From the NCBI GenBank assembly GCA_964533785.1, contig CAZHNG010000177.1, forward strand, positions 1 through 13,887: a DNA stretch of 13,887 nt, read 5' to 3'. Shown here in pieces: positions 6,127 through 13,850 of the stretch. The position numbers and the translations under genes are program-made. Position 1 is the stretch's first letter, and each line of letters opens with the position of its first letter. This DNA is from JANQRV01 sp964533785. GTDB taxonomy: Bacteria > Bacteroidota > Bacteroidia > Chitinophagales > Saprospiraceae. The notes under the pieces are model-generated. The model ran no database searches and was not told where the DNA came from. It saw only the letters and a list, made by a program, of their open reading frames with translations.

Positions 6127-7767
6127 ATGTCCAAACACTTTGGAAGCAGCGCAATTGAAGAAGAGTTAAAAGATGAATACGATCGTTTCATCGAGTTTGG
6201 TAACCTGCTCGACAGGAAGATGCGGCAGTACATCATTCAATATATCCAGCGGAAGTTCAATCCGGAGGCACATCTTTTACCGGAACTCGAAGACCGCTAC
6301 TTCGAATATTTAAAAACTGCTCTGGATAATATATTTCTCATTGACGGATTGATTGATCTTACCAATTCCAATCCTCAAATTAAAAAGCAAGTCATTCTCG
6401 ACACGCTATATTGGTTGAGGAAGTCCTACAAGAAAGTAAGGGTCAAGAATCCTTACGAAGAAGAATTGCAACGCCTGGAAGGCTGGGCCGTTACTCCACT
6501 CCATGTATTCGTTAAGCGCTGGACTACTTTGCCCGGATATTTGAGTAGTCTTTACACTCGGGAGGAGTTGGATAGTTCCTTTTTTGCAGATAAATTTAAG
6601 ACGTTAATCCAATCACAAAAGCTGGAAGAGATTTCCCCAAAGGAACAACAACAGATCGAAATGATCTTCCACGACCTGTTGGCCCAGTGGGATGCTTTGT
6701 TGCACGCCAAGATCCTGGATTTTCAGCTTGCTAAATTTGATGAAGAGCAAGAATCTTTCGTAGAATTATTGAGTAAAAAAGTGGAAGAATACCAGAGATT
6801 CCAGGATCTTATCAATCCATTTACCGACTATTTCGGATGGGATTTTTCCCGGAAATTATGGAAGGATACTTCCTTTGATGTACTTCAACATTACGATGAG
6901 CTACTAGCCAATGAAGCCTCGATCAAGGAACTGGCGGACCTGCTCGGCAATATGCGCGAAGCCGAAATTGAATTGCTTGAAGAGAAATTTGACAAAACGA
7001 TTATCCGGCAGGAATGGCAGGCCACCGAGGATAAGTCTGAAATCGTAGGAGTACAAGAGAGTGATGACCTTTCAAATATGCTCAGCGGAGAGATCAGTTT
7101 ATTAAGCGACCCGGCTACGGAGCTATTATTTTTGAAAAAATACGCCGATAAACAGTTATTGACCTTTCGTTATGAGGATCAGAAATTAGTGCGCAGCAAA
7201 GACCACGAAACGGAAATTAACCAAAGGATACACCAAAAGGAAAAAGGCCCCTTTATCATCTGTGTGGATACTAGTGAAAGTATGTACGGCCGTCCGGAAC
7301 AAATTGCGAAAGTCATTACCCTGGCCATTTTGAAAATGTCGATGCAACAAAACCGGAAGGCCTTTCTCATCAATTTCTCCGTTGGCATCAACACGCTGGA
7401 CCTCCATGACATTGCCAATACTATTGACGATATTGCCGCCTTTCTTTCCATGTCTTTTCACGGCGGAACGGATGCTACCTTGGCATTATACGAAGCCCTT
7501 AAGCAATTGGGGACCCATGATTATGAGGAGGCAGACATTCTCATGGTTTCTGATTTCATTATGCACAAACTGGATGATGATGTTTTTCAACAGATCAGGT
7601 ATTACCAGCAAAATAAGGGGACTCAATTTCATTGTCTGACCATTGGAAGGGATGCCAATCCGGAGGTACTCCACTTTTTTGATACCAATTGGGTGTACGA
7701 TCCAAAGGATAAAGGGATCATTCGTTCACTTACCGAAGGATTTCAGAATATCATGGAACGGTATTAA
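6127..7767 (+). CDS. viaA: ViaA-like von Willebrand A-domain protein
   Basis: The 546-residue protein (E. coli ViaA is 483) has a helical, charged N-terminal ~370 residues and a C-terminal VWA domain. The metal-ion-dependent adhesion site is intact in outline: DTSES (381-385), the threonine of GGTD (448), and D476 in VSDF. KGPFIICVDTSESM, FHGGTDATLAL and ADILMVSDFI match the E. coli protein's equivalent strands closely. The usual DxSGS loop is DTSES here, with Glu384 in place of Gly, beside the metal ligands. ViaA stimulates and partners RavA; in E. coli the pair associates with phospholipids and respiratory complexes and affects aminoglycoside sensitivity. The N-terminal domain is longer than in E. 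coli. The start ATG is preceded by TAAGG, a weak Shine-Dalgarno-like stretch. A palindromic repeat cluster begins 6 nt after the stop. Confidence 0.92.
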   Translation: MSKHFGSSAIEEELKDEYDRFIEFGNLLDRKMRQYIIQYIQRKFNPEAHLLPELEDRYFEYLKTALDNIFLIDGLIDLTNSNPQIKKQVILDTLYWLRKSYKKVRVKNPYEEELQRLEGWAVTPLHVFVKRWTTLPGYLSSLYTREELDSSFFADKFKTLIQSQKLEEISPKEQQQIEMIFHDLLAQWDALLHAKILDFQLAKFDEEQESFVELLSKKVEEYQRFQDLINPFTDYFGWDFSRKLWKDTSFDVLQHYDELLANEASIKELADLLGNMREAEIELLEEKFDKTIIRQEWQATEDKSEIVGVQESDDLSNMLSGEISLLSDPATELLFLKKYADKQLLTFRYEDQKLVRSKDHETEINQRIHQKEKGPFIICVDTSESMYGRPEQIAKVITLAILKMSMQQNRKAFLINFSVGINTLDLHDIANTIDDIAAFLSMSFHGGTDATLALYEALKQLGTHDYEEADILMVSDFIMHKLDDDVFQQIRYYQQNKGTQFHCLTIGRDANPEVLHFFDTNWVYDPKDKGIIRSLTEGFQNIMERY

Positions 7768-7773
7768 CCTTAC

Positions 7774-7856
7774 TGCGGGTGACACCTTCGCTTCGAGGTG
7801 ACACCTAGGTGTCACCTAGGTGTCACCTCGAAGAATATCCCGCAACACCCGCAACA
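7774..7856. repeat. Palindromic intergenic repeat cluster (GGTGACACC units, 17-bp perfect stem)
   Basis: The 17-bp segment 7791-7807 is perfectly complementary to 7817-7833 (CTTCGAGGTGACACCTA and its reverse complement), with a 9-nt loop GGTGTCACC. The cluster holds four 9-mers: GGTGACACC at 7778-7786 and 7797-7805, and its reverse complement GGTGTCACC at 7808-7816 and 7819-7827. An outer stem pairs TGCGGG (7774-7779) with CCCGCA (7839-7844). A direct repeat of CCCGCAACA occupies 7839-7856. Because the 9-mers are interchangeable, several mutually exclusive foldings are possible. No T-run follows on either strand, so this is not a standard intrinsic terminator. It may be a REP-like element, a processing or stability hairpin for viaA mRNA, or a protein-binding site. 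Confidence 0.9.
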
Positions 7857-7920
7857 ATTTTAGTAACTTTACGAATAATCCCAATGCGCGGAAGATTTCG
7901 ACCAAGAGAAAGGTATCAAC

Positions 7921-10161
7921 ATGGACATACTCTATTTCATTAAAATTCTGTGGCAGCGGAAATGGATGCTGATGCTTGTTTCTTTGGCGGCTGTTATTCT
8001 CACCTATTTTTTGGTTGGCCTCCTCAAACCAGTCTACAAATCAAATGCTATCCTGGCAACAGGCATTACGGTCCGTAAAAACATTAAGCTTAGCAATGAA
8101 GATCCTTTTGTTCAAAAATACGAGATCGTTTCTGCGTTCAGCAATCTTACAACAACCATGAAGTCCCGTACTTCCTTGAGGCTACTTTCTTATCGTTTGC
8201 TGCTCCACGATCTTTTTCCTGCCGAGAACAATAGCCGACCTTTTCGCAGCATTGAGCCTTATCCGGAGTATACCATTACTCCTCCAGAAAGGGATAGTTT
8301 CCTGCGTTTTTTAGATCAACTCCGGGATTCCTTGTGGGCGGTACAACTCAATCAGGAACAAAATGCCATTTTCAACCAATTAACAAGGGCCATGGACTAT
8401 GACTTCGAGTCTTTGGAGGAACACCTTAACATTTCAAGACTGGAAGAAACGGATTACCTCAACGTGGAGTTCGAATCTGAAAATCCAGAATTATGCGAAT
8501 TTGCAGTCAACCAATTTTGTCAGGAATTTCTGAAATATCACTTCCAGAGAGTCAACCAGGATGAAGGTGAAGCGGTCAACTTTTACCGCAACTTATTACA
8601 AGACAAACGCGAACAACTGAATAATATCGATCGAGAACTGAATGCGCTGAAAGAAGCGAACAAAATTGTCAACCTGGAGGAACAAACCAGGGCGATGGTA
8701 GGGCAATTAAACGACCTGGAGGTTGCCAAAGAGGATAATAGAAAATTAATTCCCGGATTGCGTAAGACAATCGGATTATTAGATGGTTACCTGACCGACT
8801 ATGCGGATCGCAGCGATGCCTTTGCCAGTCAAATGAAAATAATCAATGAAGGCTTGGTCAATACCGTAGATCAAATCAAAGAAATCAAAGTGGGGGAACT
8901 CAACGACAATATCGATGAATTTGTGCAAAAAGGCGGTGATGCTGATGAAATTAGGCCTGGTAAGACGAAATTCGAAGAAGCTGCCAGAGATATTTTGATC
9001 GAACGATTCATCAACCAACTCAAAACCAACAAAATAAACCTGGATGCCACCCTGTTTGAAATACTGGCGCAACGCATTCAGGCCGAAGTGGATCTTGCTT
9101 TAGCAGAAGAAAGCGTGAAAAGCCTGGATGAAAAGATCAATGAATTGAAACAAAACTCCACCAATCTGATCACGGTAGAAGCGCGGATCAATGTTCTCGA
9201 AAGCCAAAGAGAAATGGCACTACAAGAGTATTTGCAGGCAACCACCAAATTGAGTGACGCTAAGGTTATCCAACAAAGCTCACTTTATCCATTGACCTTT
9301 TTCGAATACGCTCAGGTTCCCGAAAAGCCTGAGCCTTCTAAAAAATTGATGTCCGCCGCTTTTGCCGGCACTGCAGCTGCCGGTATTTTCACTTTCCTAT
9401 TATTCTTATTAGTGCTTTTTGACAATACGTTGAATTCCCCTCAGCAATTTGAAAAACTCATCACTTCACCTCTTTTGGCTTCACTGGTGCGACTTCCTAA
9501 TCGCAGGCTGGATTATGAAAAAATATTTCACGCTCCTAAAAGCCGCACAACCACTCGCATCTATAAAGAAGGGCTCAGAAAAATCCGCCAGAAAATGGAA
9601 GCTACGGGCCAGAAAAAATTTCTTTTTACTAGTACTTCCGATAACGTAGACCGCAGCATGACCATCTTATCCCTGGCCCATTCCTTCAGTATGAAAAACC
9701 AAAAGGTATTGATCGTTGACACCAATTTCAAAAAAAATATTCTGAGTAATTTCAACAATCTCTTTGTAGATGATAATCCTTTAACGAATACCGAGATTCC
9801 TTTGCCAGACCGACCCTTACCCAATAAACTAAAGCATGTAAAACTCCAAAACACTACCATTGACGTCCTTGGCAACCAACGCAGTGAAGAGAGTCCCTCA
9901 GAAGTGTTAAAAACCGAAGATTTTCGCCTTTTTTTGGATCAATTAGCGACGCAATACGAATACATTTTAATGGAAGCGCCCGGACTTAATGAGTATTCCG
10001 ATGCCAGAGAATTAGCTCCGTTCGCTGACAAGGTCATCGCAATCTTCGACGCCAGATCGGTTTTGAAAGATACAGATAAAGAATCCCTGGCTTATTTAGG
10101 GGAGTTGGAGGAAAAATTTCTGGGGTGCATCCTACAGGAAGTAGATCAAAAAAACATGTAA
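7921..10161 (+). CDS. Wzc/GumC-like polysaccharide co-polymerase with degenerate BY-kinase domain
   Basis: This 746-residue inner-membrane protein begins with a Wzz-type segment. TM1 is at about 15-36, preceded by the amphipathic YFIKILWQRKW. A large, mostly coiled-coil region follows (helices about 215-330 and 385-450). An FxYAQVPEKPEPSKKL segment (461-476) precedes TM2 (about 477-500), as in PCP family proteins that set chain length and couple polymerisation to export. The cytoplasmic C-terminal domain aligns by eye with BY-kinases: KKFLFTSTSDNVDRSMTILSLA (565-586) occupies the Walker A position, VLIVDTN (596-602) Walker A', and YILMEAPG (681-688) Walker B. The P-loop lysine is absent (DNVDRS instead of xGEGKS), the Walker B aspartate is replaced, and there is no C-terminal tyrosine cluster. 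I therefore infer a non-catalytic structural domain. The ATG start follows an AGAAAGG stretch. TAACTTTA (7864-7871) is a one-mismatch promoter box only. Confidence 0.85.
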   Translation: MDILYFIKILWQRKWMLMLVSLAAVILTYFLVGLLKPVYKSNAILATGITVRKNIKLSNEDPFVQKYEIVSAFSNLTTTMKSRTSLRLLSYRLLLHDLFPAENNSRPFRSIEPYPEYTITPPERDSFLRFLDQLRDSLWAVQLNQEQNAIFNQLTRAMDYDFESLEEHLNISRLEETDYLNVEFESENPELCEFAVNQFCQEFLKYHFQRVNQDEGEAVNFYRNLLQDKREQLNNIDRELNALKEANKIVNLEEQTRAMVGQLNDLEVAKEDNRKLIPGLRKTIGLLDGYLTDYADRSDAFASQMKIINEGLVNTVDQIKEIKVGELNDNIDEFVQKGGDADEIRPGKTKFEEAARDILIERFINQLKTNKINLDATLFEILAQRIQAEVDLALAEESVKSLDEKINELKQNSTNLITVEARINVLESQREMALQEYLQATTKLSDAKVIQQSSLYPLTFFEYAQVPEKPEPSKKLMSAAFAGTAAAGIFTFLLFLLVLFDNTLNSPQQFEKLITSPLLASLVRLPNRRLDYEKIFHAPKSRTTTRIYKEGLRKIRQKMEATGQKKFLFTSTSDNVDRSMTILSLAHSFSMKNQKVLIVDTNFKKNILSNFNNLFVDDNPLTNTEIPLPDRPLPNKLKHVKLQNTTIDVLGNQRSEESPSEVLKTEDFRLFLDQLATQYEYILMEAPGLNEYSDARELAPFADKVIAIFDARSVLKDTDKESLAYLGELEEKFLGCILQEVDQKNM

Positions 10162-10172
10162 ACTGAATCCAC

Positions 10173-11546
10173 GTGAATCAGGAGAAAAACAATGCCCAAG
10201 ACCGATCTTACTGGTTAAAAGCTGGGATGTTGAGCTTATTGGAAAGATTTTCCTTATTGCTTTTTGGTTTCGGGAGTTTTTTTCTTTTGATAAGGATGCT
10301 AAGCAAGGAAGACTTTGGCGTCTGGATCATTTTTCTAACCTTGACTACCGTTCTCGAAATGGGCAAGATAGGGTTGCTGCAAAATGCCCTGGTCAAATTT
10401 CTCACCAATGCAGATCCGGAAAATTACGGAAAGATCACCACGGCCTCGCTTGTCATCAATTTTTCAACGGCTCTCACGATCAGTGTTTTTTTGCTTTCAA
10501 CGGCGTATTTATCAGGCAATTTATGGTCCGCCCCTCAATTGATCAGCCTATTGCCGGTATACGCCCTTACTACTTGGATTCTGGGGCTTTTACACCAATC
10601 AAATTTTATTCAACAGGCAAACTTTGACTTTCGGGGCGTTTTTTGGAGTAATTTTGTGAGGCAAGGTCTTTTTTTTATCCTCATCCTTTGTTTCTATTGT
10701 CTTCCCAACATTGACATGCAACTCATGATCTTAGTCATCGCTCAGATCTTTACGGCTATTGCAGGGTTAGTCGTTAGCATTGGATTCGGGAAAAAATACT
10801 TGCAATTCAATAAAGAGATCGATTGGAGTAAGGTAAAACAATTATTCCATTACGGGAAGTTTGTAATGGGCACTAACTTAAGTACGATGCTTTACAAAAC
10901 TATTGATAAAATGATGCTCGGAGCACTATTAAATCCGGTTTCAGTAGCGCTTTACGAAGCAGCAGTAAGGATCAATTCTTTAATCGAAGTGCCTACTTTT
11001 TCCATCGCGGCGGTGGTATTTCCCGAAAGTGCCAGACGCAGCGAACTAGTACAACCCACAGGAACGGCAAGACTCTACGAAAAAGCCGTCGGTGCTACAT
11101 TGACTTTCATTTGTCCATCCGTTCTATTCGTATTGTTTTTCGCAGAATGGATCATCTGGATAGTTGCAGGAAATGATTACCTGGCGGCGGTACCATTGCT
11201 CCGATTAAGTATACTGACGGGCATTTTCATTCCGTTTGCGGTTCAGTTCGGGACAATCCTGGATTCGACCGGACGGCCGATGGTCAATTTTCTGTTTACT
11301 TTTTTCGGCACTTTCCTTAATATATTGATGAATTACCTTTTTATTCATTCTTTTGGCGTTATAGGTGCCCCGATAGGTACGCTGGCTACCTATCTTTGTA
11401 CATTCCTGTTCATGCAAACTTATTTAAACCGGCTATACGGTGTCAAAGCATACCGGGTTTTTAACTACATGTTTTTATTTTACCTGGAATTATGGCAGAT
11501 TATCAAAAGAAAATTTCAAAGGTTTACTTCTACTTTGTCACTTTGA
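10173..11546 (+). CDS. Wzx-type oligosaccharide flippase (MOP superfamily)
   Basis: The 457-residue protein is highly hydrophobic throughout, with about 12 predicted membrane segments. These include roughly 26-41, 47-63, 88-111, 121-141, 162-178, 182-204, 309-330, 337-360, 370-391 and 396-416, plus a last one near 428-444. LSKEDFGVW (43-51), DKMMLGALLNPVSVALYEAAVRI (245-267) and SFGVIGAPIGTLATYL (393-408) are typical of Wzx/RfbX-like polysaccharide transporters, which flip undecaprenyl-linked repeat units across the inner membrane. The start is a GTG, 11 nt after the co-polymerase stop. No ATG lies nearby in frame until residue 19, and the charged N-terminus is normal for the family. The tight spacing implies co-transcription with the co-polymerase. 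Substrate cannot be read from sequence. A basic C-terminal tail (445-457) follows the last segment. Confidence 0.88.
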   Translation: MNQEKNNAQDRSYWLKAGMLSLLERFSLLLFGFGSFFLLIRMLSKEDFGVWIIFLTLTTVLEMGKIGLLQNALVKFLTNADPENYGKITTASLVINFSTALTISVFLLSTAYLSGNLWSAPQLISLLPVYALTTWILGLLHQSNFIQQANFDFRGVFWSNFVRQGLFFILILCFYCLPNIDMQLMILVIAQIFTAIAGLVVSIGFGKKYLQFNKEIDWSKVKQLFHYGKFVMGTNLSTMLYKTIDKMMLGALLNPVSVALYEAAVRINSLIEVPTFSIAAVVFPESARRSELVQPTGTARLYEKAVGATLTFICPSVLFVLFFAEWIIWIVAGNDYLAAVPLLRLSILTGIFIPFAVQFGTILDSTGRPMVNFLFTFFGTFLNILMNYLFIHSFGVIGAPIGTLATYLCTFLFMQTYLNRLYGVKAYRVFNYMFLFYLELWQIIKRKFQRFTSTLSL

Positions 11547-11675
11547 AGGAAAACGCTCAGAAAATAATGTTTCAACTCATTATTGACTTGGTTAGGGATA
11601 TCAAGTGCTTGCCAAAGAGATTAATTCAAAAATTTACATTGCTTTAAGATGACAAATTAGTAATTAGTAGTAGCT

Positions 11676-12890
11676 ATGTATCCAAAAAATGACATTGTTT
11701 ATTTCACCTTATTTCCGTGGGATCATTCTTACTCTTCCGTTTCTTTGTCTTTGAGCCGCACCTTTGCAAAAAATAACCGGGTTTTTTACATTAACCATCC
11801 TTTTACCTATAAAGATTTCCTGAGCGGTTATCGGTCGGAGAAAGTCAAGAAGCGGAGAAGAAACCTGCTGTTGGGAAAGCTCACCTACGACACCGGGCAT
11901 AGCATAAACGAAAGTTTCATCCCCATTCATCCGCCGAACACCATCCCCATCAATTTCTTGCCCAATGGTGCATTGTACCGTCGATTGAAGAAATGGAATG
12001 ATAAGATCCTTTTGAAAACTATTCATCAAGTCATTCGAGACTATCAACTCAAAGATTTTCTGTTCCTTAATTGTTTTAACCCGTTTTATGTTGGCACCTT
12101 ACCGGAATCGTTTGGGCAGATGCTGAACATTTACCAGTGCATAGACGATATGACCCAAGAAGCCTATACGGCAAAACATGCTTATCGATTAGAAGAGGAA
12201 GTCATCCGTAAAGCCGACTTTACTTTCGTCACTTCAAAAAAATTGTACACCACAAAATCAGCCTTGAATCCGAACACCTATATACTCCACAATGCAGTGG
12301 ACTGGAATATTTTCAGGCATTCAACGGAAACGCGTTTCGATCGTCCTGCAGATCTGGCGCATATCAAGAATAAAATGATCGGTTTTACCGGTAATCTGAA
12401 CGAATACCGGGTTAACTATGCATTATTACGGCAAATTGCCCTTCACCACCGGGATAAGACCCTGGTTCTGGTCGGCCCTTTGAACAGTAATGATTACCGG
12501 GAATACGGATTAGACAAACTGCCAAATGTGGTGTTGACGGGAGGCAAACCAATCGCAGAACTTCCCCGCTATTTACAGCATTTCGACTGCCTGATCATTC
12601 CCTTTTTAAGCAATAAACTAACGGAAAGTGTATACCCGCTGAAAATTAATGAATATCTTTCTTCGGGTAAACCGGTAGTGTCAACCAATTTTTCGGAAGA
12701 TATCCGCGGTTTTGAAGATTGGATCTATTTGGCGGAAACAGAGCGGGATTTTTTGTTAAAGATAGACCTCGCTTTGCAAGAGAAAGATGCTAATTTAGCA
12801 CAAGGAAGAATTGAAGTGGCCAGGTCAAATACCTGGGAAGCACGAGTAGAACAGTTTTGGAAAATCATCGAAAAAAAGCTTGTCAATTAG
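11676..12890 (+). CDS. GT-B fold glycosyltransferase (family 1/4-like)
   Basis: This 404-residue cytoplasmic or peripheral protein is of normal length for a two-domain GT-B enzyme. The N-terminal acceptor-side domain starts with DIVYFTLFPWDHSY, resembling TuaH-like transferases in which FxxHP (38-42, FYINHP) is common. The inter-domain region holds ILHNAVD (203-209). The donor-side domain starts at KMIGFTGNLNEY (233-244) and contains VLVGPLN (264-270), LTGGKPIAELPRYLQHFDC (287-305) and IIPFLSNKLTESVYPLKINEYLSSGKPVVST (307-337), where E326 in the NEYL segment is the usual nucleotide-sugar-binding glutamate. It probably adds a sugar to a lipid-linked glycan; donor and linkage are unknown. It lies 129 nt after the flippase with no obvious terminator between. 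No Shine-Dalgarno is visible, and the ATG start gives a family-typical N-terminus. Confidence 0.88.
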   Translation: MYPKNDIVYFTLFPWDHSYSSVSLSLSRTFAKNNRVFYINHPFTYKDFLSGYRSEKVKKRRRNLLLGKLTYDTGHSINESFIPIHPPNTIPINFLPNGALYRRLKKWNDKILLKTIHQVIRDYQLKDFLFLNCFNPFYVGTLPESFGQMLNIYQCIDDMTQEAYTAKHAYRLEEEVIRKADFTFVTSKKLYTTKSALNPNTYILHNAVDWNIFRHSTETRFDRPADLAHIKNKMIGFTGNLNEYRVNYALLRQIALHHRDKTLVLVGPLNSNDYREYGLDKLPNVVLTGGKPIAELPRYLQHFDCLIIPFLSNKLTESVYPLKINEYLSSGKPVVSTNFSEDIRGFEDWIYLAETERDFLLKIDLALQEKDANLAQGRIEVARSNTWEARVEQFWKIIEKKLVN

Positions 12891-12933
12891 TCGCATTATT
12901 ATCAAACAGCAAATCAATCAAATACCTGCTTCT

Positions 12934-13803
12934 ATGGATTTTATCAACAAACCCTTTGAGGATCTGAAAAACACCGCCCGGCAATACAAAGACCAATACA
13001 GCAATGCCTCTCCTTTTCCAAACATTGCTTTTGAGCATTTTTTTAATCCAGATTGGTTAAATGAAATACTGGAAGAGTTTCCGGATCTGGAAAAGAAAGG
13101 CGACATTAAATTTAACAATCCCAATGAAATAAAATTAGCCTCTAAAGGAGAAAACCGCTTTGGACCAAAAACAAAGGCTTTCGTTCATTTCCTGAATTCA
13201 GAACCTTTTTTGGAATTCCTCCAAGAATTAACCGGTATCGAAGAAACTTTACTCCCCGATCCTTACTTTGAAGGTGGCGGATACCACGAAACGAAAAGGG
13301 GAGGTTTGCTTAAGATCCACGCCGACTTTAATAAGCACCGGACGACCAAACTTGACCGAAGACTGAATGCCCTCATTTATTTAAATAAAGACTGGAAAGA
13401 AGAATACGGCGGCCATTTTGAACTTTGGAACCGGGACATGACGAAATGCGTGAAAAAGGTAGCTCCCAATTTTAATACCTTGGCCATTTTCACGACCACA
13501 GATTTTTCCTATCACGGCCTGCCCAATCCTTTAAATTGCCCCGAAGATAGCAGTCGAAAATCTATCGCCCTTTATTATTACAGCAACGGACGACCAAGTC
13601 ACGAAATCAATCAAGGCCTGGAAGAGCACAATACTATTTTTAGGGCTAGAGTTGGCGATGACCAGGAAATGAGAAAATATAACAAGACACAAAACCTAAA
13701 AAATCTAATCATTGACTTAGTACCTCCAATTATTACTAAATCGGTAAAGCGGATGATGGGCAAGGGGAGTGATGATAATAACAATAAACCGGTTTATAAA
13801 TAG
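12934..13803 (+). CDS. 2-Oxoglutarate/Fe(II)-dependent dioxygenase (P4H-like)
   Basis: From ATG 12934 the protein has 289 residues; an in-frame TTG at 12880 would overlap the upstream gene by 11 nt and adds residues without family character. The iron facial triad is visible: H129 and D131 in LLKIHADFNKH, and H194 in SYHGLPNP. R208 in DSSRKSIALYYYS is the expected 2-oxoglutarate ligand. LNALIYLNKDWKEEYGGHFELW (144-165) is the classic jelly-roll core of prolyl-4-hydroxylase-like enzymes. Such enzymes hydroxylate or otherwise oxidise a C-H bond using O2 and 2-oxoglutarate. Homologues occur in surface-polysaccharide loci, where the substrate (sugar, amino-acid substituent or lipid) is mostly unknown. 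The C-terminal ~45 residues after the core are basic and end in a low-complexity DDNNN tail. It is 43 nt after the glycosyltransferase, so probably in the same transcript. Confidence 0.88.
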   Translation: MDFINKPFEDLKNTARQYKDQYSNASPFPNIAFEHFFNPDWLNEILEEFPDLEKKGDIKFNNPNEIKLASKGENRFGPKTKAFVHFLNSEPFLEFLQELTGIEETLLPDPYFEGGGYHETKRGGLLKIHADFNKHRTTKLDRRLNALIYLNKDWKEEYGGHFELWNRDMTKCVKKVAPNFNTLAIFTTTDFSYHGLPNPLNCPEDSSRKSIALYYYSNGRPSHEINQGLEEHNTIFRARVGDDQEMRKYNKTQNLKNLIIDLVPPIITKSVKRMMGKGSDDNNNKPVYK

Positions 13804-13832
13804 GACGTTGTTAGTTTATTGGACTTTTGACA

Positions 13833-13850
13833 CTAGACGCTAGACGCTAG
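13833..13850. repeat. Inverted copy of the heptamer array (CTAGACG)2 CTAG
   Basis: Two full heptamers plus CTAG are visible; CTAGACG is a rotation of ACGCTAG, the reverse complement of the left-end unit CTAGCGT. It starts 30 nt after the stop of the dioxygenase gene. The neighbouring ATTTTAGAC (13851-13859) looks like a decayed further unit. Bases 13871-13887 form an imperfect palindrome (GATATTCAATGGATATC), the only other structure I see at this end. Confidence 0.9.

Noticed and set aside
7791..7833. 17-bp hairpin as a standard intrinsic terminator
   Set aside because: No T-run follows the stem on either strand; kept as a repeat instead.
12880..12933. TTG start giving 18 extra residues on the dioxygenase and an overlap with the glycosyltransferase
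   Set aside because: ATG 12934 is available, gives a normal length, and avoids the overlap.
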